Source: Paenibacillus sp. V4I3
GTDB lineage: Bacteria > Bacillota > Bacilli > Paenibacillales > NBRC-103111
Length of the DNA stretch: 64,000 nucleotides
Assembly: GCF_030817215.1 (NCBI RefSeq)
Contig: NZ_JAUSZA010000001.1
Location: 4,252,501-4,316,500, forward strand
Direction of reading: 5' to 3'
Part shown: positions 28,242 to 43,437 of the stretch, one piece after another
Layout: each line of letters begins with the position of its first letter
Numbering within the stretch: the stretch's first letter is position 1
The notes under the pieces: generated by a model
Told to the model about the DNA's origin: nothing
The model's database searches: none
Seen by the model: the letters and a program-made list of their open reading frames with translations, nothing else
Translations under genes and position numbers: made by a program

Positions 28242-29891
28242 ATGACGCATAAACCGAAATTGGGAATACAGGGCCCTGTTGTCGCATGGCAGGATTCGTG
28301 GGCAGGGGATGCTTCAGAGCGTATTATGCGGACGGGAACGGGGAGTATTTGTCCGTCTCAAGACCGAAAGCCTGAGCCAGATGAATTTCTACATGCTTTG
28401 CGCGAATTGAAAGCGGACTTTTATGTTCATCATGTGATTCCAGAAATGAAAGGGTATTCAGAGCTCTTGGCAGATATCGCGGGTGCGGGATTAGACATTT
28501 GCCTTGGCAACGAATATGGAAACATTAACGGGCCCTGGACGGAAGGAACGAACAGGTACGACGTGCCTGATGAGGCGATTGTGCAGGCCGCAAGTTCGGG
28601 TCGGTGCATCGGACTGTTGTATGATGAGCCGGAGCATTTGCAAATTAATGCCGGACAGTATCGCCATGACGGGTGGTTCCCACATTGGGGCAGCACCGAT
28701 GATATGAATTTGGTAGAGTCGCGCAGCAAGGTGGAGCGGTCGGTTTTGTCCCGTGTCCAGCACGTACATAGCGTCTTGGAGCAAACCGGATCACCCCGCA
28801 CTTCCATGCCTTTGATTGCGGAGCATGTATTTCCTACCATGTTCCACACGTTTGCCAGAGCGGGAATGGACATCTGTCCCAAGATTATGAAGGAATCATT
28901 TCAATCCTTGCAGCTATCTACCGCATTGGGAGCGGCCAAACAATATGACAAAGCGCTATGGATTTGCGCCGATTTGTGGGGTCCGGATACGGGAAGGTGG
29001 TTCACCCGTTTTCAAGGATTTCCCGGGCACTCTCCTCAAGAATTTGAGTCAGCTTTGAGGATGGGCTACTTGATGGGACCGTCACATTTGTTCGTGGAAA
29101 ATATCGATGTTCTGTTCAAACATACCTCAATCGGATTTGAAGCAACCGAATTCGGCGAAGTATGGAAAGAGTTCGTCCGTAAATTTATCCCTGATCACAC
29201 GTTGACTTGGCACCATTCGCAGGCGAATCCGGATATCGCGGTCATTCATTCGGATGACGGAAATTATGGTCAGAATGAAAGGTTGTTCGGCAATCGGACA
29301 CTCGCTGATGTAGGCGGGTCCCAAAGCGTGTTTCACATCTGGCATTTGCTCAGCCGGGGAACAATACCTGCTCACGGCAGCTGCATGCATATCCCAGGCT
29401 ACGACTTTCCAAGACACGAATTGAAAAGAGAAGTAGCGTACGAACAATTTCCGTTAGAACAAGGGTACGTTTCAAGCGACGGAAGAAGGGTGCATCCGTT
29501 ATTTTATCCGGTTAGAAATGTCCTTGCATTTGACGATCAAGTCAGCGCAGAACTTCTGGGACGACCGAAATTGATTATGGTTGGAGGCTCCTCCCTTTCC
29601 GCCGAAACACTGTTTGTTATCATCAAAAGAGCGGAAGATGGGGGAGTCGTCGTGATCGCAGAATGGCTGCTACCTCCTGATTGTCCGGAAAAGCTAAGGA
29701 ACAGTGGAAAAATGGGCTTCGGAAGGTGGATCGTCACGAACGATTTTTTGGATGAACGAGTGAAAGAAATCGTTGAACCCTTTTTGGGGGAAGAACGCTG
29801 CTGGATGCAGCGCTTCGGCACGACAGAAGTGAGAATGTACCCTAAGGACAGCGACGGGTATACACTCGATTTTGAAATCGCAGCTGTATGA
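28242..29891 (+). CDS. Uncharacterised 549-aa protein, barrel plus GATase-like C-terminus
   Basis: I do not recognise the family. The start at 28242 is favoured over 28236 because AAGGA overlaps the earlier ATG. Residues about 1-330 look like a TIM barrel, with DFYVHHVIPEMKGYSE, IGLLYDEPEHLQ, PLIAEHVFPTMFHTFARAG, ALWICADLWGPDTGRWF and LFVENIDVLF. Residues about 340-510 resemble the Rossmann-like trimerisation domain of GH42-type enzymes (PKLIMVGGSSLSAETLFVII, VVVIAEWLLPPD). Candidate catalytic acids are in YDEPEH and AEHVFP. No signal peptide. It sits between the isomerase-like gene and a GH2 gene, so a glycoside hydrolase of a new family is plausible but not shown. Confidence 0.55.
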   Translation: MTHKPKLGIQGPVVAWQDSWAGDASERIMRTGTGSICPSQDRKPEPDEFLHALRELKADFYVHHVIPEMKGYSELLADIAGAGLDICLGNEYGNINGPWTEGTNRYDVPDEAIVQAASSGRCIGLLYDEPEHLQINAGQYRHDGWFPHWGSTDDMNLVESRSKVERSVLSRVQHVHSVLEQTGSPRTSMPLIAEHVFPTMFHTFARAGMDICPKIMKESFQSLQLSTALGAAKQYDKALWICADLWGPDTGRWFTRFQGFPGHSPQEFESALRMGYLMGPSHLFVENIDVLFKHTSIGFEATEFGEVWKEFVRKFIPDHTLTWHHSQANPDIAVIHSDDGNYGQNERLFGNRTLADVGGSQSVFHIWHLLSRGTIPAHGSCMHIPGYDFPRHELKREVAYEQFPLEQGYVSSDGRRVHPLFYPVRNVLAFDDQVSAELLGRPKLIMVGGSSLSAETLFVIIKRAEDGGVVVIAEWLLPPDCPEKLRNSGKMGFGRWIVTNDFLDERVKEIVEPFLGEERCWMQRFGTTEVRMYPKDSDGYTLDFEIAAV

Positions 29892-29934
29892 AACGAATCC
29901 AAGCGGTAGGGTTTCGGCAGAGGGGGAGATAAGT

Positions 29935-32900
29935 TTGGAGCAAATCAAACATCAGGATCCGTTTGCGGAGATTGCCTTTCGTGAACATCCCGGAAATAAA
30001 GACGAATTGCGGGAGATTCCTCCCGTGGCTTACGAAAAAAAATATTTCACGCCGGGATCGGAAAAAGCGACGAACGTATCTTATCACACCTACGAGGAAC
30101 AAATCGCATATTTCCATGAAGAGTTGAAGCTGCTGCGCGAGAAGTACCGCCCGTTTATGAGAAATTTGGCTCCGTCCTCCACACTGCGCCGCAACCGACA
30201 GGCATGTAAGGAGTTTCAATTTCGCTATCAAACGTCTGAGGACGCCAACTTTACGAATGTGCTGGAAGGAGCAGGGGATTGGGAATCGGTGATGGTTCCT
30301 GATTTCCGCGGACCGACGGGAGAAAACGGCAATTGGACGGGATTTTACCGCAGTGAATTTCCCTATGGTCCCGTTCCCGAAGGAAAGAGAGTCTACCTCG
30401 TATTTAAAGGGGTTGACTATAAAGCGACGGTATATCTCAATCGCAAGTGTATAGGCAGCCATGAGGGGTTCTTTGCTCCTTTCGAATTCGACGTGACTGA
30501 CTTGCTGCAGGAACTCAATACGCTGGTCGTTGAAGTGTTAAACGATTATCCGATGATGGGGGTAGGCGGTACGAAGCTGGACGGAGATAAAATGTACGCG
30601 GCGACTGGCCCAGGATGGGACGATGCATTCAGCGGCTGGAGCCACTGCCCACCGGGTGCCGGCATATACAATTCGGTCTATTTGGAAGAGCGGTCGACGT
30701 TGTTTATTCAGGACATTTTTGTTCGGCCGAACATTGATGACGGCTTCGTGGAAGTATGGATTGATGTGAATAATACGACGAATAAGCTGAAAGAAAACTT
30801 CGAATTGATTCTTGAAATCATGCCGAAAAACTTCACCGGTCAAGGAAGCGTTCCCATCTCGTTTCAAGCGGCTTACGCCGGTCCGGGTCTTAATTACTAT
30901 CGCTACAAGGTGGATTTTCTGTCATTCCGGATGTGGGAACCGGAAACTCCTTTTTTGTATATAGCTCGCGTTCAAGTAAAGAACAGTACGGAATGTTTGG
31001 ATATCCAAGACCGCACCTTCGGCATGCGAAAATTTCATATGGACGAAAAGGACACACCGAAAGGAACGCTGTACCTCAATAATCAACCGATTATATTAAG
31101 AGGCGCCAATGAAATGGGGCACTTGCAGCAATGTGTCATGAATAACGATTTCGAGCAGTTAATGGACGATATTTTGATCGCGAAACTTGCTCATTTGAAC
31201 TTTTACCGCATCACACAGCGTCCTGTTCAGGAAGAAATTTATGACTATTTCGATATGCTCGGCATGATGCATCAATGCGATCTTCCAACGTTTGGATTTA
31301 TCCGCCGCAACCAATTTGTCGAGGGGGTCCGGCAGGCGGCGGAGATGGAGAGACTGATCCGCAGTCACCCATCTTCGGTCATGGTATCACTAATTAACGA
31401 GCCTTCGCGAACTGAGAAGAGGCGAAAAGGGCACCGCCATTTGCACCGAAACGAATTGGAAGCTTTCTTCGTTGCCGCCAGACAGGCGATTTTCATTGAA
31501 AATCCAGATCGTGTAGTCAAAAACGCGGACGGGGATTACAATCCTCCTACCCATGAAGGACTGCCCGATTTTCATTGTTATAACATGTGGTATACGAACA
31601 ATACGATATCAGTAGGTAAAATGCATAAAGGTTTTCTTCCCTCGATTAGGACGGGATGGAAGGCGGGATGCGGGGAGTATGGCACGGAAGGTTTGGATCA
31701 TGTGCAATTGATGATGAACCGTTATCCGAAAGAATGGCTTCCCTCTTCTGAGAAGGAGCATTGGCTGCCAAACAAAATCCATGGAGCTCAAACCTACGGT
31801 CTGCATGGAGATTGGTTTGCCGAACAGCAAACGATTCATGAGTGGGTCGAGGCGAGCCAAAGGCACCAATGTTTGGCGACGAAGCTCATGACAGACGCAT
31901 GGCGCAGAAGGGCCGATTTGGTGGTTTCCACCGCCATTCACCTGCTCATTGATGCATGGCCTGCCGGCTGGATGAAAGCACTCGTTGGTGTTGACCGGAT
32001 TCCGAAACCGGCATACTTCACGTATAAGGAATGTCTGGAACCGGTACGCATTCATCTAAGGTGCGACAGGTGGAAGGTATATGAAGGGGAAACGCTGGAA
32101 ATAGAAGCGTGGCTCTTGAATGATACAGCGAAGGATTATGACCGGTGTCGTGTCGTCGCTACTCTTCGAGACGATACCCGGGATTACGGCAATTATGAAA
32201 TTACAGGCCTTGTGCCTAAGGCGATGTCCAGATATGCAGGCACGATCAGCTTTTCGGTACCATCGATAACAGATAGACAGAACTTGTACATGGATACCTG
32301 CTTGCTGGATGAAAACGGTAAATTGATAAATAAGGAAAGATTTTCTTTTGAGGCGTTTGCAAAAACGAGATATCCGAAATCGCAGAATATTGCTTTTCTA
32401 GATGCAGAATCGGAACTACTCTGTTCCCTGCTAAACATAGAAGGACAATCTTATGACGGAGATACGCATAAGGAGGGCTCAATTGTTGTTTCTTCCAAGG
32501 CAGCATTTGATCGCCATCAGGTATCCATCCTCGAGAAAGTCCGTAATGGAGCTACAGCCGTCTTGATATTACGCGGGCCAGACAGTAACTCGTGGGATAT
32601 CGAAAACACGACGGTCCGAACGGTCAAATTACGTGGGATGTACACGTTGGCATTTCAAACCGAAGACCCGCACTTGCAGTGGATGAAACCGGATGATTTC
32701 TCCTATTTTTATCATTTGACGACCGACAGGATAGATGGGATAACCAATTGTCACCTGCAAGGAGAAGGGATCGAACCTATTGTGTTCGCCTACGAAGCAC
32801 AAGCTAAACCGGATGGGAAAAATAAGCTGCCTGTAGTGGGAATGAAACCGCTCGGAGAAGGCAAACTCTTCTTCGTTTGCCTACCACTATCGGGTAGAGT

Positions 32901-33012
32901 CGGTTTTAACCCGACGCTGGACCGATTCTTGATTTCCTTATTGAACGCGAGAGGAGGGGATGACCATTGTACGCCATTATTAGCCGAGACAAGCAAAAAC
33001 GGGCAGAAATAG
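29935..33012 (+). CDS. Divergent GH2-family glycoside hydrolase
   Basis: About 1025 residues from TTG 29935, which follows GGGGGAG by 6-7 bp; a TTG at 29872 lies inside the previous gene. The order is a GH2 sugar-binding jelly-roll (FYRSEFPYGPVPEG, VYLVFKGVDYKATVYLNRK), an Ig-like sandwich, and a TIM barrel entered by PIILRGANEMGH. Acid/base Glu lies in VSLINEPSR, and the nucleophile is likely Glu in AGCGEYGTEG. A C-terminal region of about 300 residues (from roughly 720) has two further beta domains and a Rossmann-like segment. No signal peptide. GH2 covers beta-galactosidase, beta-glucuronidase, beta-mannosidase and others; this one is far from LacZ, so substrate is open. The next gene begins 46 bp before its end. 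Confidence 0.75.
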   Translation: MEQIKHQDPFAEIAFREHPGNKDELREIPPVAYEKKYFTPGSEKATNVSYHTYEEQIAYFHEELKLLREKYRPFMRNLAPSSTLRRNRQACKEFQFRYQTSEDANFTNVLEGAGDWESVMVPDFRGPTGENGNWTGFYRSEFPYGPVPEGKRVYLVFKGVDYKATVYLNRKCIGSHEGFFAPFEFDVTDLLQELNTLVVEVLNDYPMMGVGGTKLDGDKMYAATGPGWDDAFSGWSHCPPGAGIYNSVYLEERSTLFIQDIFVRPNIDDGFVEVWIDVNNTTNKLKENFELILEIMPKNFTGQGSVPISFQAAYAGPGLNYYRYKVDFLSFRMWEPETPFLYIARVQVKNSTECLDIQDRTFGMRKFHMDEKDTPKGTLYLNNQPIILRGANEMGHLQQCVMNNDFEQLMDDILIAKLAHLNFYRITQRPVQEEIYDYFDMLGMMHQCDLPTFGFIRRNQFVEGVRQAAEMERLIRSHPSSVMVSLINEPSRTEKRRKGHRHLHRNELEAFFVAARQAIFIENPDRVVKNADGDYNPPTHEGLPDFHCYNMWYTNNTISVGKMHKGFLPSIRTGWKAGCGEYGTEGLDHVQLMMNRYPKEWLPSSEKEHWLPNKIHGAQTYGLHGDWFAEQQTIHEWVEASQRHQCLATKLMTDAWRRRADLVVSTAIHLLIDAWPAGWMKALVGVDRIPKPAYFTYKECLEPVRIHLRCDRWKVYEGETLEIEAWLLNDTAKDYDRCRVVATLRDDTRDYGNYEITGLVPKAMSRYAGTISFSVPSITDRQNLYMDTCLLDENGKLINKERFSFEAFAKTRYPKSQNIAFLDAESELLCSLLNIEGQSYDGDTHKEGSIVVSSKAAFDRHQVSILEKVRNGATAVLILRGPDSNSWDIENTTVRTVKLRGMYTLAFQTEDPHLQWMKPDDFSYFYHLTTDRIDGITNCHLQGEGIEPIVFAYEAQAKPDGKNKLPVVGMKPLGEGKLFFVCLPLSGRVGFNPTLDRFLISLLNARGGDDHCTPLLAETSKNGQK

Positions 33013-35045
33013 TGGACACAAGTAAAGGAATACAGCTCATTCTGCGTATCGAGAGCGAGCAATCCCCTCATTTCGCGGGACATTTGGATGAGATGCTAAT
33101 CTATTCCTCCGGAAGACCGTGGCGTTCAGATTTTGTACGGTTAGAGGATGTACAAATCTCCTCCGAGTCGGACTTGATCCGAATTTGCGGGAAAATGGAA
33201 GCGTTAACCTTCATGATAGAGCTAGCCTTCGACGAGCATCATTTATTGAAAATAAACGCGACTTGGGAAAATCAGACGGATCAAATGCTGCGTGATGTTG
33301 CTACGGGACTCTTGTTCGTACTGCCAAAGCGGAGCAAGGAAATGGTTACGATTCCCCACATGATTTACAACAACAATCCTTCCGCTGATCCGAGCCGGGT
33401 TGTCCCTCGACTTGGACTAGGTCCTGACAAAGGATTTATTTGCGAAGAACACCGATTACCGATCCCCTGTGTGAATGTGGAGTGGACGGAAGCTGCCAAG
33501 GCCCGCTTCATCTCCTTGTTTTCGGTACCTGCATACATGGAATCAGCGGATGGCGTTGTGCACTACGGGTCGCTTGGAGCGATCCAAGAGGAACACCAAA
33601 CTATGCTGGCAGCGATGAGCGGAGTCTTGATGTTTAATGGCGAGAAGGATATGTATTATGTGGGTAAAAACAAAACAGGACCTTATCACGGTGGTTATTT
33701 GGACATCACACCCGGTTTGTCATTAACCAAACAATACGCTCTGGATTGGGGAGCTGTTGCTAATCCCGGGCAGGGCTTCCGTGAAATCGTTCGCAAAGGC
33801 TTGGCGCTGTTTGCGCCGATAGGGGCAAAGCCGCACTCACTCGAAGAGATAATCCAGCTGAAAAATAACGCTTTGGACGATAGATGGAGAACTGATGAAC
33901 ATGGCGCCGCCGGATATGTGAAATTTTCCGATTCGAATGAGTTCGGCAACGTTTCTAAACGTCCGCTGCACTATATGTACGGGTGGACAGGACAATGCTT
34001 GAAGCTGGCATGGTGCGACGCCAAGTTAGGGTTTGCCCACGGACAGGAAGAACGGATCTCCCATTGCGAACAGGCCGTCGATTTTTATTTGCGCGAAAGC
34101 CGTACCGACGTTCCCGGAATTAGACATGGAGCGTATCGGCTCGCGGACGGGCAATGGGATGACTTCACCTGGAATAAGCAGGCTGTCGTTTCCAGCCGTG
34201 CTCTAGGGGAAACCATAGCTGATTTAGCGGAAATCATCCTTCTGTTTCGGGAAATGGGCAGGGAAGTTCCGGCTTACTGGCTGGAGGCTCTTCATGAATC
34301 GGCCGATTTCTTCCTCGCTGGCGTCCTGCCGACAGGCATTTATCCGGCAGCATGGCTGCTGAATGGAAATTCGGCGGAAGATAGGATTACAGCAGCTGGC
34401 CTACCGTGCCTGATCGCTGTTGTGAAGGCTTATCGGGTTACAGGTGAAAAGCGGTACTTGGATGCTGCCGAAACGACGATGCAGCGTTATTATGAGCAAC
34501 ACGCCCTGACATTCGAACGGCCGTTTGCACGCTCAACGCTTGATGCGAACTGCGAGGATAAGGAAGCTGGCATGTATTTCTTCCTGGCTGCTTATGAATT
34601 GTTTGTCTTAACAGAAAATGAATGCTACTGTGAATGGGCCGAAATATCGGGGGATTGGCTCCTTACTTATGTTTATATGTGGAATCCCGTGTTTGATCGG
34701 GGATCACAGTTCAGGAACGTGGGGTTTACCGCCACTGGATGGCCGGGAGTCAGTGTGCAAAATCATCATCTTGACGTATTTTTTCCAACCTTCGAATTTT
34801 GGCATATCGGTCGGTTAACCGGCAAAACGCAATATGAGCGTTTAGGTCGAATGGTGTTCGATGCCATGGGGCAGGGAATATGTACGAAACCTGGGGAATG
34901 GAATTTTACCGTGGTTGGCGAACAGGGAGAAGGTTTTTTCCAAACGCATTGGCATCACCGGGGACATAGCAACAAATGGAATCCATCTTGGGTGACTGCG
35001 CTTGTTCTTCAAAATGCTTTAAGATTCCAAGATGCAGCACAATGA
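32967..35045 (+). CDS. Uncharacterised 692-aa protein, probable (alpha/alpha)-barrel glycan enzyme
   Basis: No family recognised. The TTG start at 32967 overlaps the GH2 gene by 46 bp and has GGAGGGGA 7 bp upstream. The first 280 residues are beta-rich, like the super-sandwich placed before catalytic barrels. From about 290 on, repeated helix pairs suggest an (alpha/alpha)6 barrel, with HYMYGWTGQCLKLAWCDAK, RHGAYRLADGQWDDF, DANCEDKEAGMYFFLAAYE and EGFFQTHWHHRGHSNKW near the end. Conserved-looking Asp/Glu/His in the last two could be catalytic. No signal peptide. Position between two GH2 genes implies a role on the same oligosaccharides. It could be a hydrolase or a lyase. Confidence 0.55.
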   Translation: MYAIISRDKQKRAEIVDTSKGIQLILRIESEQSPHFAGHLDEMLIYSSGRPWRSDFVRLEDVQISSESDLIRICGKMEALTFMIELAFDEHHLLKINATWENQTDQMLRDVATGLLFVLPKRSKEMVTIPHMIYNNNPSADPSRVVPRLGLGPDKGFICEEHRLPIPCVNVEWTEAAKARFISLFSVPAYMESADGVVHYGSLGAIQEEHQTMLAAMSGVLMFNGEKDMYYVGKNKTGPYHGGYLDITPGLSLTKQYALDWGAVANPGQGFREIVRKGLALFAPIGAKPHSLEEIIQLKNNALDDRWRTDEHGAAGYVKFSDSNEFGNVSKRPLHYMYGWTGQCLKLAWCDAKLGFAHGQEERISHCEQAVDFYLRESRTDVPGIRHGAYRLADGQWDDFTWNKQAVVSSRALGETIADLAEIILLFREMGREVPAYWLEALHESADFFLAGVLPTGIYPAAWLLNGNSAEDRITAAGLPCLIAVVKAYRVTGEKRYLDAAETTMQRYYEQHALTFERPFARSTLDANCEDKEAGMYFFLAAYELFVLTENECYCEWAEISGDWLLTYVYMWNPVFDRGSQFRNVGFTATGWPGVSVQNHHLDVFFPTFEFWHIGRLTGKTQYERLGRMVFDAMGQGICTKPGEWNFTVVGEQGEGFFQTHWHHRGHSNKWNPSWVTALVLQNALRFQDAAQ

Positions 35046-35051
35046 TGATGA

Positions 35052-40258
<5,207 letters not shown>

Positions 40259-40318
40259 AAATTTTTAGTTGGCGACACATGGTATAGAAGATGGTTTCAG
40301 TGAAGGAGGCGGATGCCG

Positions 40319-43300
40319 ATGGAAGTAAGCGAACAATTACGCGGAAAATTCGACCATCCATCGGTCGAATACAGGTCGGTGCCGTTCTGGGCATGGAACG
40401 ATCGTCTAGAAGAAGAAGAGCTGGTCCGTCAAGTGAATCAAATGAAGGAACAGGGAATGGGCGGATTTTTCATCCATTCCCGAGATGGATTGGAAACCGT
40501 TTACATGGGTCGCGAGTGGATGGCATACACCCGGAAGACGGTAGAAACCGCTGAAGAGCTCGGCATGCATGTATGGTTGTACGACGAGGACCGCTGGCCA
40601 TCCGGCTTCGCTGGAGGACTTGTGCAAGACAGAGGCGGGGACGCATTCCGCGCCAAAGGTTTGACGATGGAGGTATACCAGCGGATCGGTTCGGATGATT
40701 TGACAGATAGTGTGGCGCTGTTTAAGGCCGTCATTGATGAGAGAAACTTGGTCCGCTGCGAGAGACTGCATGATGGCCGATTTATCGCGTTGAATGAAGA
40801 TGAAGTACTGTTGGTCTTTCGCGTAGAAATTTCCGAGCGAAGTGCTTGGTTCAACAACGAAGCGCCGCCTGATAATTTGAATCCGGAGACGGTGCAGGCC
40901 TTTATTGACATCACCTATGAAGCCTATAAGCAAGAGGTTGGGAAGCATTTCGGGAAAACCATCCGCGGCGTATTCACGGATGAACCTAGCGTGCACGACA
41001 GCCACTGCAAGTTTACAGCTGGCCGCGGGTGGCTTCCGTGGAGTTGGTCATTTCCTGACTTTTTTCAAGAAAGACGGGGATACGATCTCTTCGATGTCAT
41101 CCCCTACATGTACTTCAATGGCGTGTATTCCTCACAAGCCCGTCATGATTACTGGTGGACGCTTACCGAGAGGTTCAGCGAGTCGTACTCCAAACAGCTT
41201 GGTGAATGGTGTGAGAATAACGGTATTGACTTCACCGGCCATTATCTCTGGGAAAATAATATGGGCACTGCCACCCGCGTCTGTGGAGCCGTTATGCCTA
41301 ACTACCGGTATCAGCAGGTTCCGGGAATCGATATGTTAAACGAGCAGACGAACGAATATATCACCGTCAAGCAATGCACCAGCGTAGCGAACCAATACGG
41401 TAGAAAGTTCGTTCTCTCCGAAACGTATGGATGCACCGGCTGGGCGTTCACTTTCGAGGGACAAAAGTGGATGGGAGATTTTCAATATGTGCTCGGTGTC
41501 AATTTGAGGTCGCAGCATTTGGCGCTTTATTCGATCAAAGGGTGCCGGAAGAGGGACTATCCCCCTGTGTTTAACTACAACACGAGCTGGTGGAAATACA
41601 ATCATGTGATGGAAGATTATTTTGCCAGATTGTCGTCGGTTTTGACGGAAGGAAGGCCCATCCGCGATGTGCTTGTCCTGCATCCTTCTTCCACTGCTTG
41701 GAGCATGGTCGGTACGGGACCGTATGGTTTCCCTGCTCGAGGTAAGGATAGGGATGTCTCAGCAACCAATACGTTTGGCCACGAATTCAATGCGTTTCTT
41801 GGCAAACTGCTCAGGGCGCATTACGATTTCGATCTCGGCGATGAGACGATCTTGGCGGAAACGGGGGAAATACGCGGTGGCAACCTGGCCGTGAATCTGG
41901 TGGAATACCGTATCGTAGTCATTCCGGTCATCCAGACGATGTTGAGCAGCACCTTTCAACTGTTATCAGACTTTTTGGAGGCAGGGGGAAAAGTAATTGC
42001 CGTCGGATCACGCCCGACGATGATCGAGGGCAGACCGACGGACCTGCTGTCCGAACTTTATGATCACGCGAACATGACTATCGTAGTGGACGTTGAAGAT
42101 ACGGTGACGGTTCTGGAACGCATACGGCCTCGACGAGTCAGCTTAACGAATACACAATCGATTGAAGCGCACGAAATGTTGTATATGCTCAGAGACATAG
42201 GAGATTGCCGCGCATTATTTGTTGTGAATAACGATCGAGAGGGCACGCATCGGATAAGCATAACCATGGAAGGCACCGGCAGCGTGGAAGAATGGAATGC
42301 ACTGACAGGAGAAGTGAAGAACGTTGAGATCGTCGTCCGTGACGGATACGTTCATTTCGAGGACGTGTTCGGCCCTGCGGATTCCAAGCTATATATCATG
42401 AATGCAGATAAATCGGCAGAAAGCCATCCGGTACCAGGCCGCAGTAGTGCGGATGAGACTACCGTGACGGTTGTAGAGCTTGGTCCAGTTTGCCGGTTCA
42501 CGCGCACGATGCCTAACGTATTGACCCTTGATACCTGCTCATATCGGTTCGGGGATGGCGGCTGGTCGGAAGAAACGGGCGTATGGCAAGCCCAAAGAGC
42601 CATTCGGGACGCCTTAGGCATGAGACAGGTTTATTACAACGGGCTTGAGCAAAGGTATAAATGGATTGACGAGCCTCATCCGGAGAACGGCACGTCGGCA
42701 GTGTTCAGATTCACATTCCAAGTGTCGGTCATACCGACGAATGACGTTTATCTCATCGTGGAGTCCGCGGAATATTACGACATTCAGCTCAATGGCGTAA
42801 CGATTTCGAATCTTCCAGTAGGTTGGTTTCTCGATCGAACGTTTGATAAGGTGCTTCTTCACGGACTAAAGGAAGGAGAGAATGAGCTGTTTTTATCTTG
42901 CCAGTACCATAACCACTTGGAAGTGGAGGATATTTACCTGATCGGCGATTTCGGGGTCGATGCCGACAGGGCGGTTGTGACAGAGCCTGAAACATTGAAG
43001 TTCGGAGACTGGTGCTTGCAAGGTTATTTCCATTACTGCGGCAGCATGATCTACCATTTCGATGTCATCGTGGAGAACAACGCAATAAGCCGGACGGTGT
43101 TGGAGCTCGGTGAATATTCCGCGGTAACGGTTGAAGTGCGGGTAAATGGCAAAACGGCAGGGCATGTGCCTTGGCGGGCCGCGAACCGCCTCGACTTGAC
43201 AGAGCATCTTCACGATGGAGATAACCAGGTTGAAATCGAGGTGATGGGAAGTCCGCGCAACATGCTAGGCCCTTTTCATCATACGGCTGGTGATACGTCG

Positions 43301-43405
43301 ACGACCAATTGGGCCTCTTTCCGCAAGGAAGGCGACGATTACACGCCGGAATATAAGCTGCGCTCGTACGGTTTGTTTGACCAAATCAAGCTGTACCGTA
43401 TCTGA
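40319..43405 (+). CDS. GH106-like glycoside hydrolase (alpha-L-rhamnosidase-related)
   Basis: About 1028 residues; ATG 40319 is 9 bp after AAGGAGG, while ATG 40313 (3 bp) is too close. The N-terminal barrel shows the set typical of GH106-related proteins: PFWAWNDRLEEEELVRQV, GMGGFFIHSRDGLET, LYDEDRWPSGFAGG, GVFTDEPSVHD and TGHYLWENNMGTATR. The middle has a GATase-like part, and residues about 780-1020 form a GH2-type galactose-binding beta-sandwich (FRFTFQVSVIPTNDVYLIVE). Catalytic Glu is likely in TDEPS. No signal peptide. Characterised GH106 enzymes release alpha-L-rhamnose, including from rhamnogalacturonan side chains, but many relatives are untested. It closes the enzyme part of the long operon. 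Confidence 0.72.
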   Translation: MEVSEQLRGKFDHPSVEYRSVPFWAWNDRLEEEELVRQVNQMKEQGMGGFFIHSRDGLETVYMGREWMAYTRKTVETAEELGMHVWLYDEDRWPSGFAGGLVQDRGGDAFRAKGLTMEVYQRIGSDDLTDSVALFKAVIDERNLVRCERLHDGRFIALNEDEVLLVFRVEISERSAWFNNEAPPDNLNPETVQAFIDITYEAYKQEVGKHFGKTIRGVFTDEPSVHDSHCKFTAGRGWLPWSWSFPDFFQERRGYDLFDVIPYMYFNGVYSSQARHDYWWTLTERFSESYSKQLGEWCENNGIDFTGHYLWENNMGTATRVCGAVMPNYRYQQVPGIDMLNEQTNEYITVKQCTSVANQYGRKFVLSETYGCTGWAFTFEGQKWMGDFQYVLGVNLRSQHLALYSIKGCRKRDYPPVFNYNTSWWKYNHVMEDYFARLSSVLTEGRPIRDVLVLHPSSTAWSMVGTGPYGFPARGKDRDVSATNTFGHEFNAFLGKLLRAHYDFDLGDETILAETGEIRGGNLAVNLVEYRIVVIPVIQTMLSSTFQLLSDFLEAGGKVIAVGSRPTMIEGRPTDLLSELYDHANMTIVVDVEDTVTVLERIRPRRVSLTNTQSIEAHEMLYMLRDIGDCRALFVVNNDREGTHRISITMEGTGSVEEWNALTGEVKNVEIVVRDGYVHFEDVFGPADSKLYIMNADKSAESHPVPGRSSADETTVTVVELGPVCRFTRTMPNVLTLDTCSYRFGDGGWSEETGVWQAQRAIRDALGMRQVYYNGLEQRYKWIDEPHPENGTSAVFRFTFQVSVIPTNDVYLIVESAEYYDIQLNGVTISNLPVGWFLDRTFDKVLLHGLKEGENELFLSCQYHNHLEVEDIYLIGDFGVDADRAVVTEPETLKFGDWCLQGYFHYCGSMIYHFDVIVENNAISRTVLELGEYSAVTVEVRVNGKTAGHVPWRAANRLDLTEHLHDGDNQVEIEVMGSPRNMLGPFHHTAGDTSTTNWASFRKEGDDYTPEYKLRSYGLFDQIKLYRI

Positions 43406-43437
43406 TTGAATGAAGAGACAGAAATGGAGGTTTGAGC

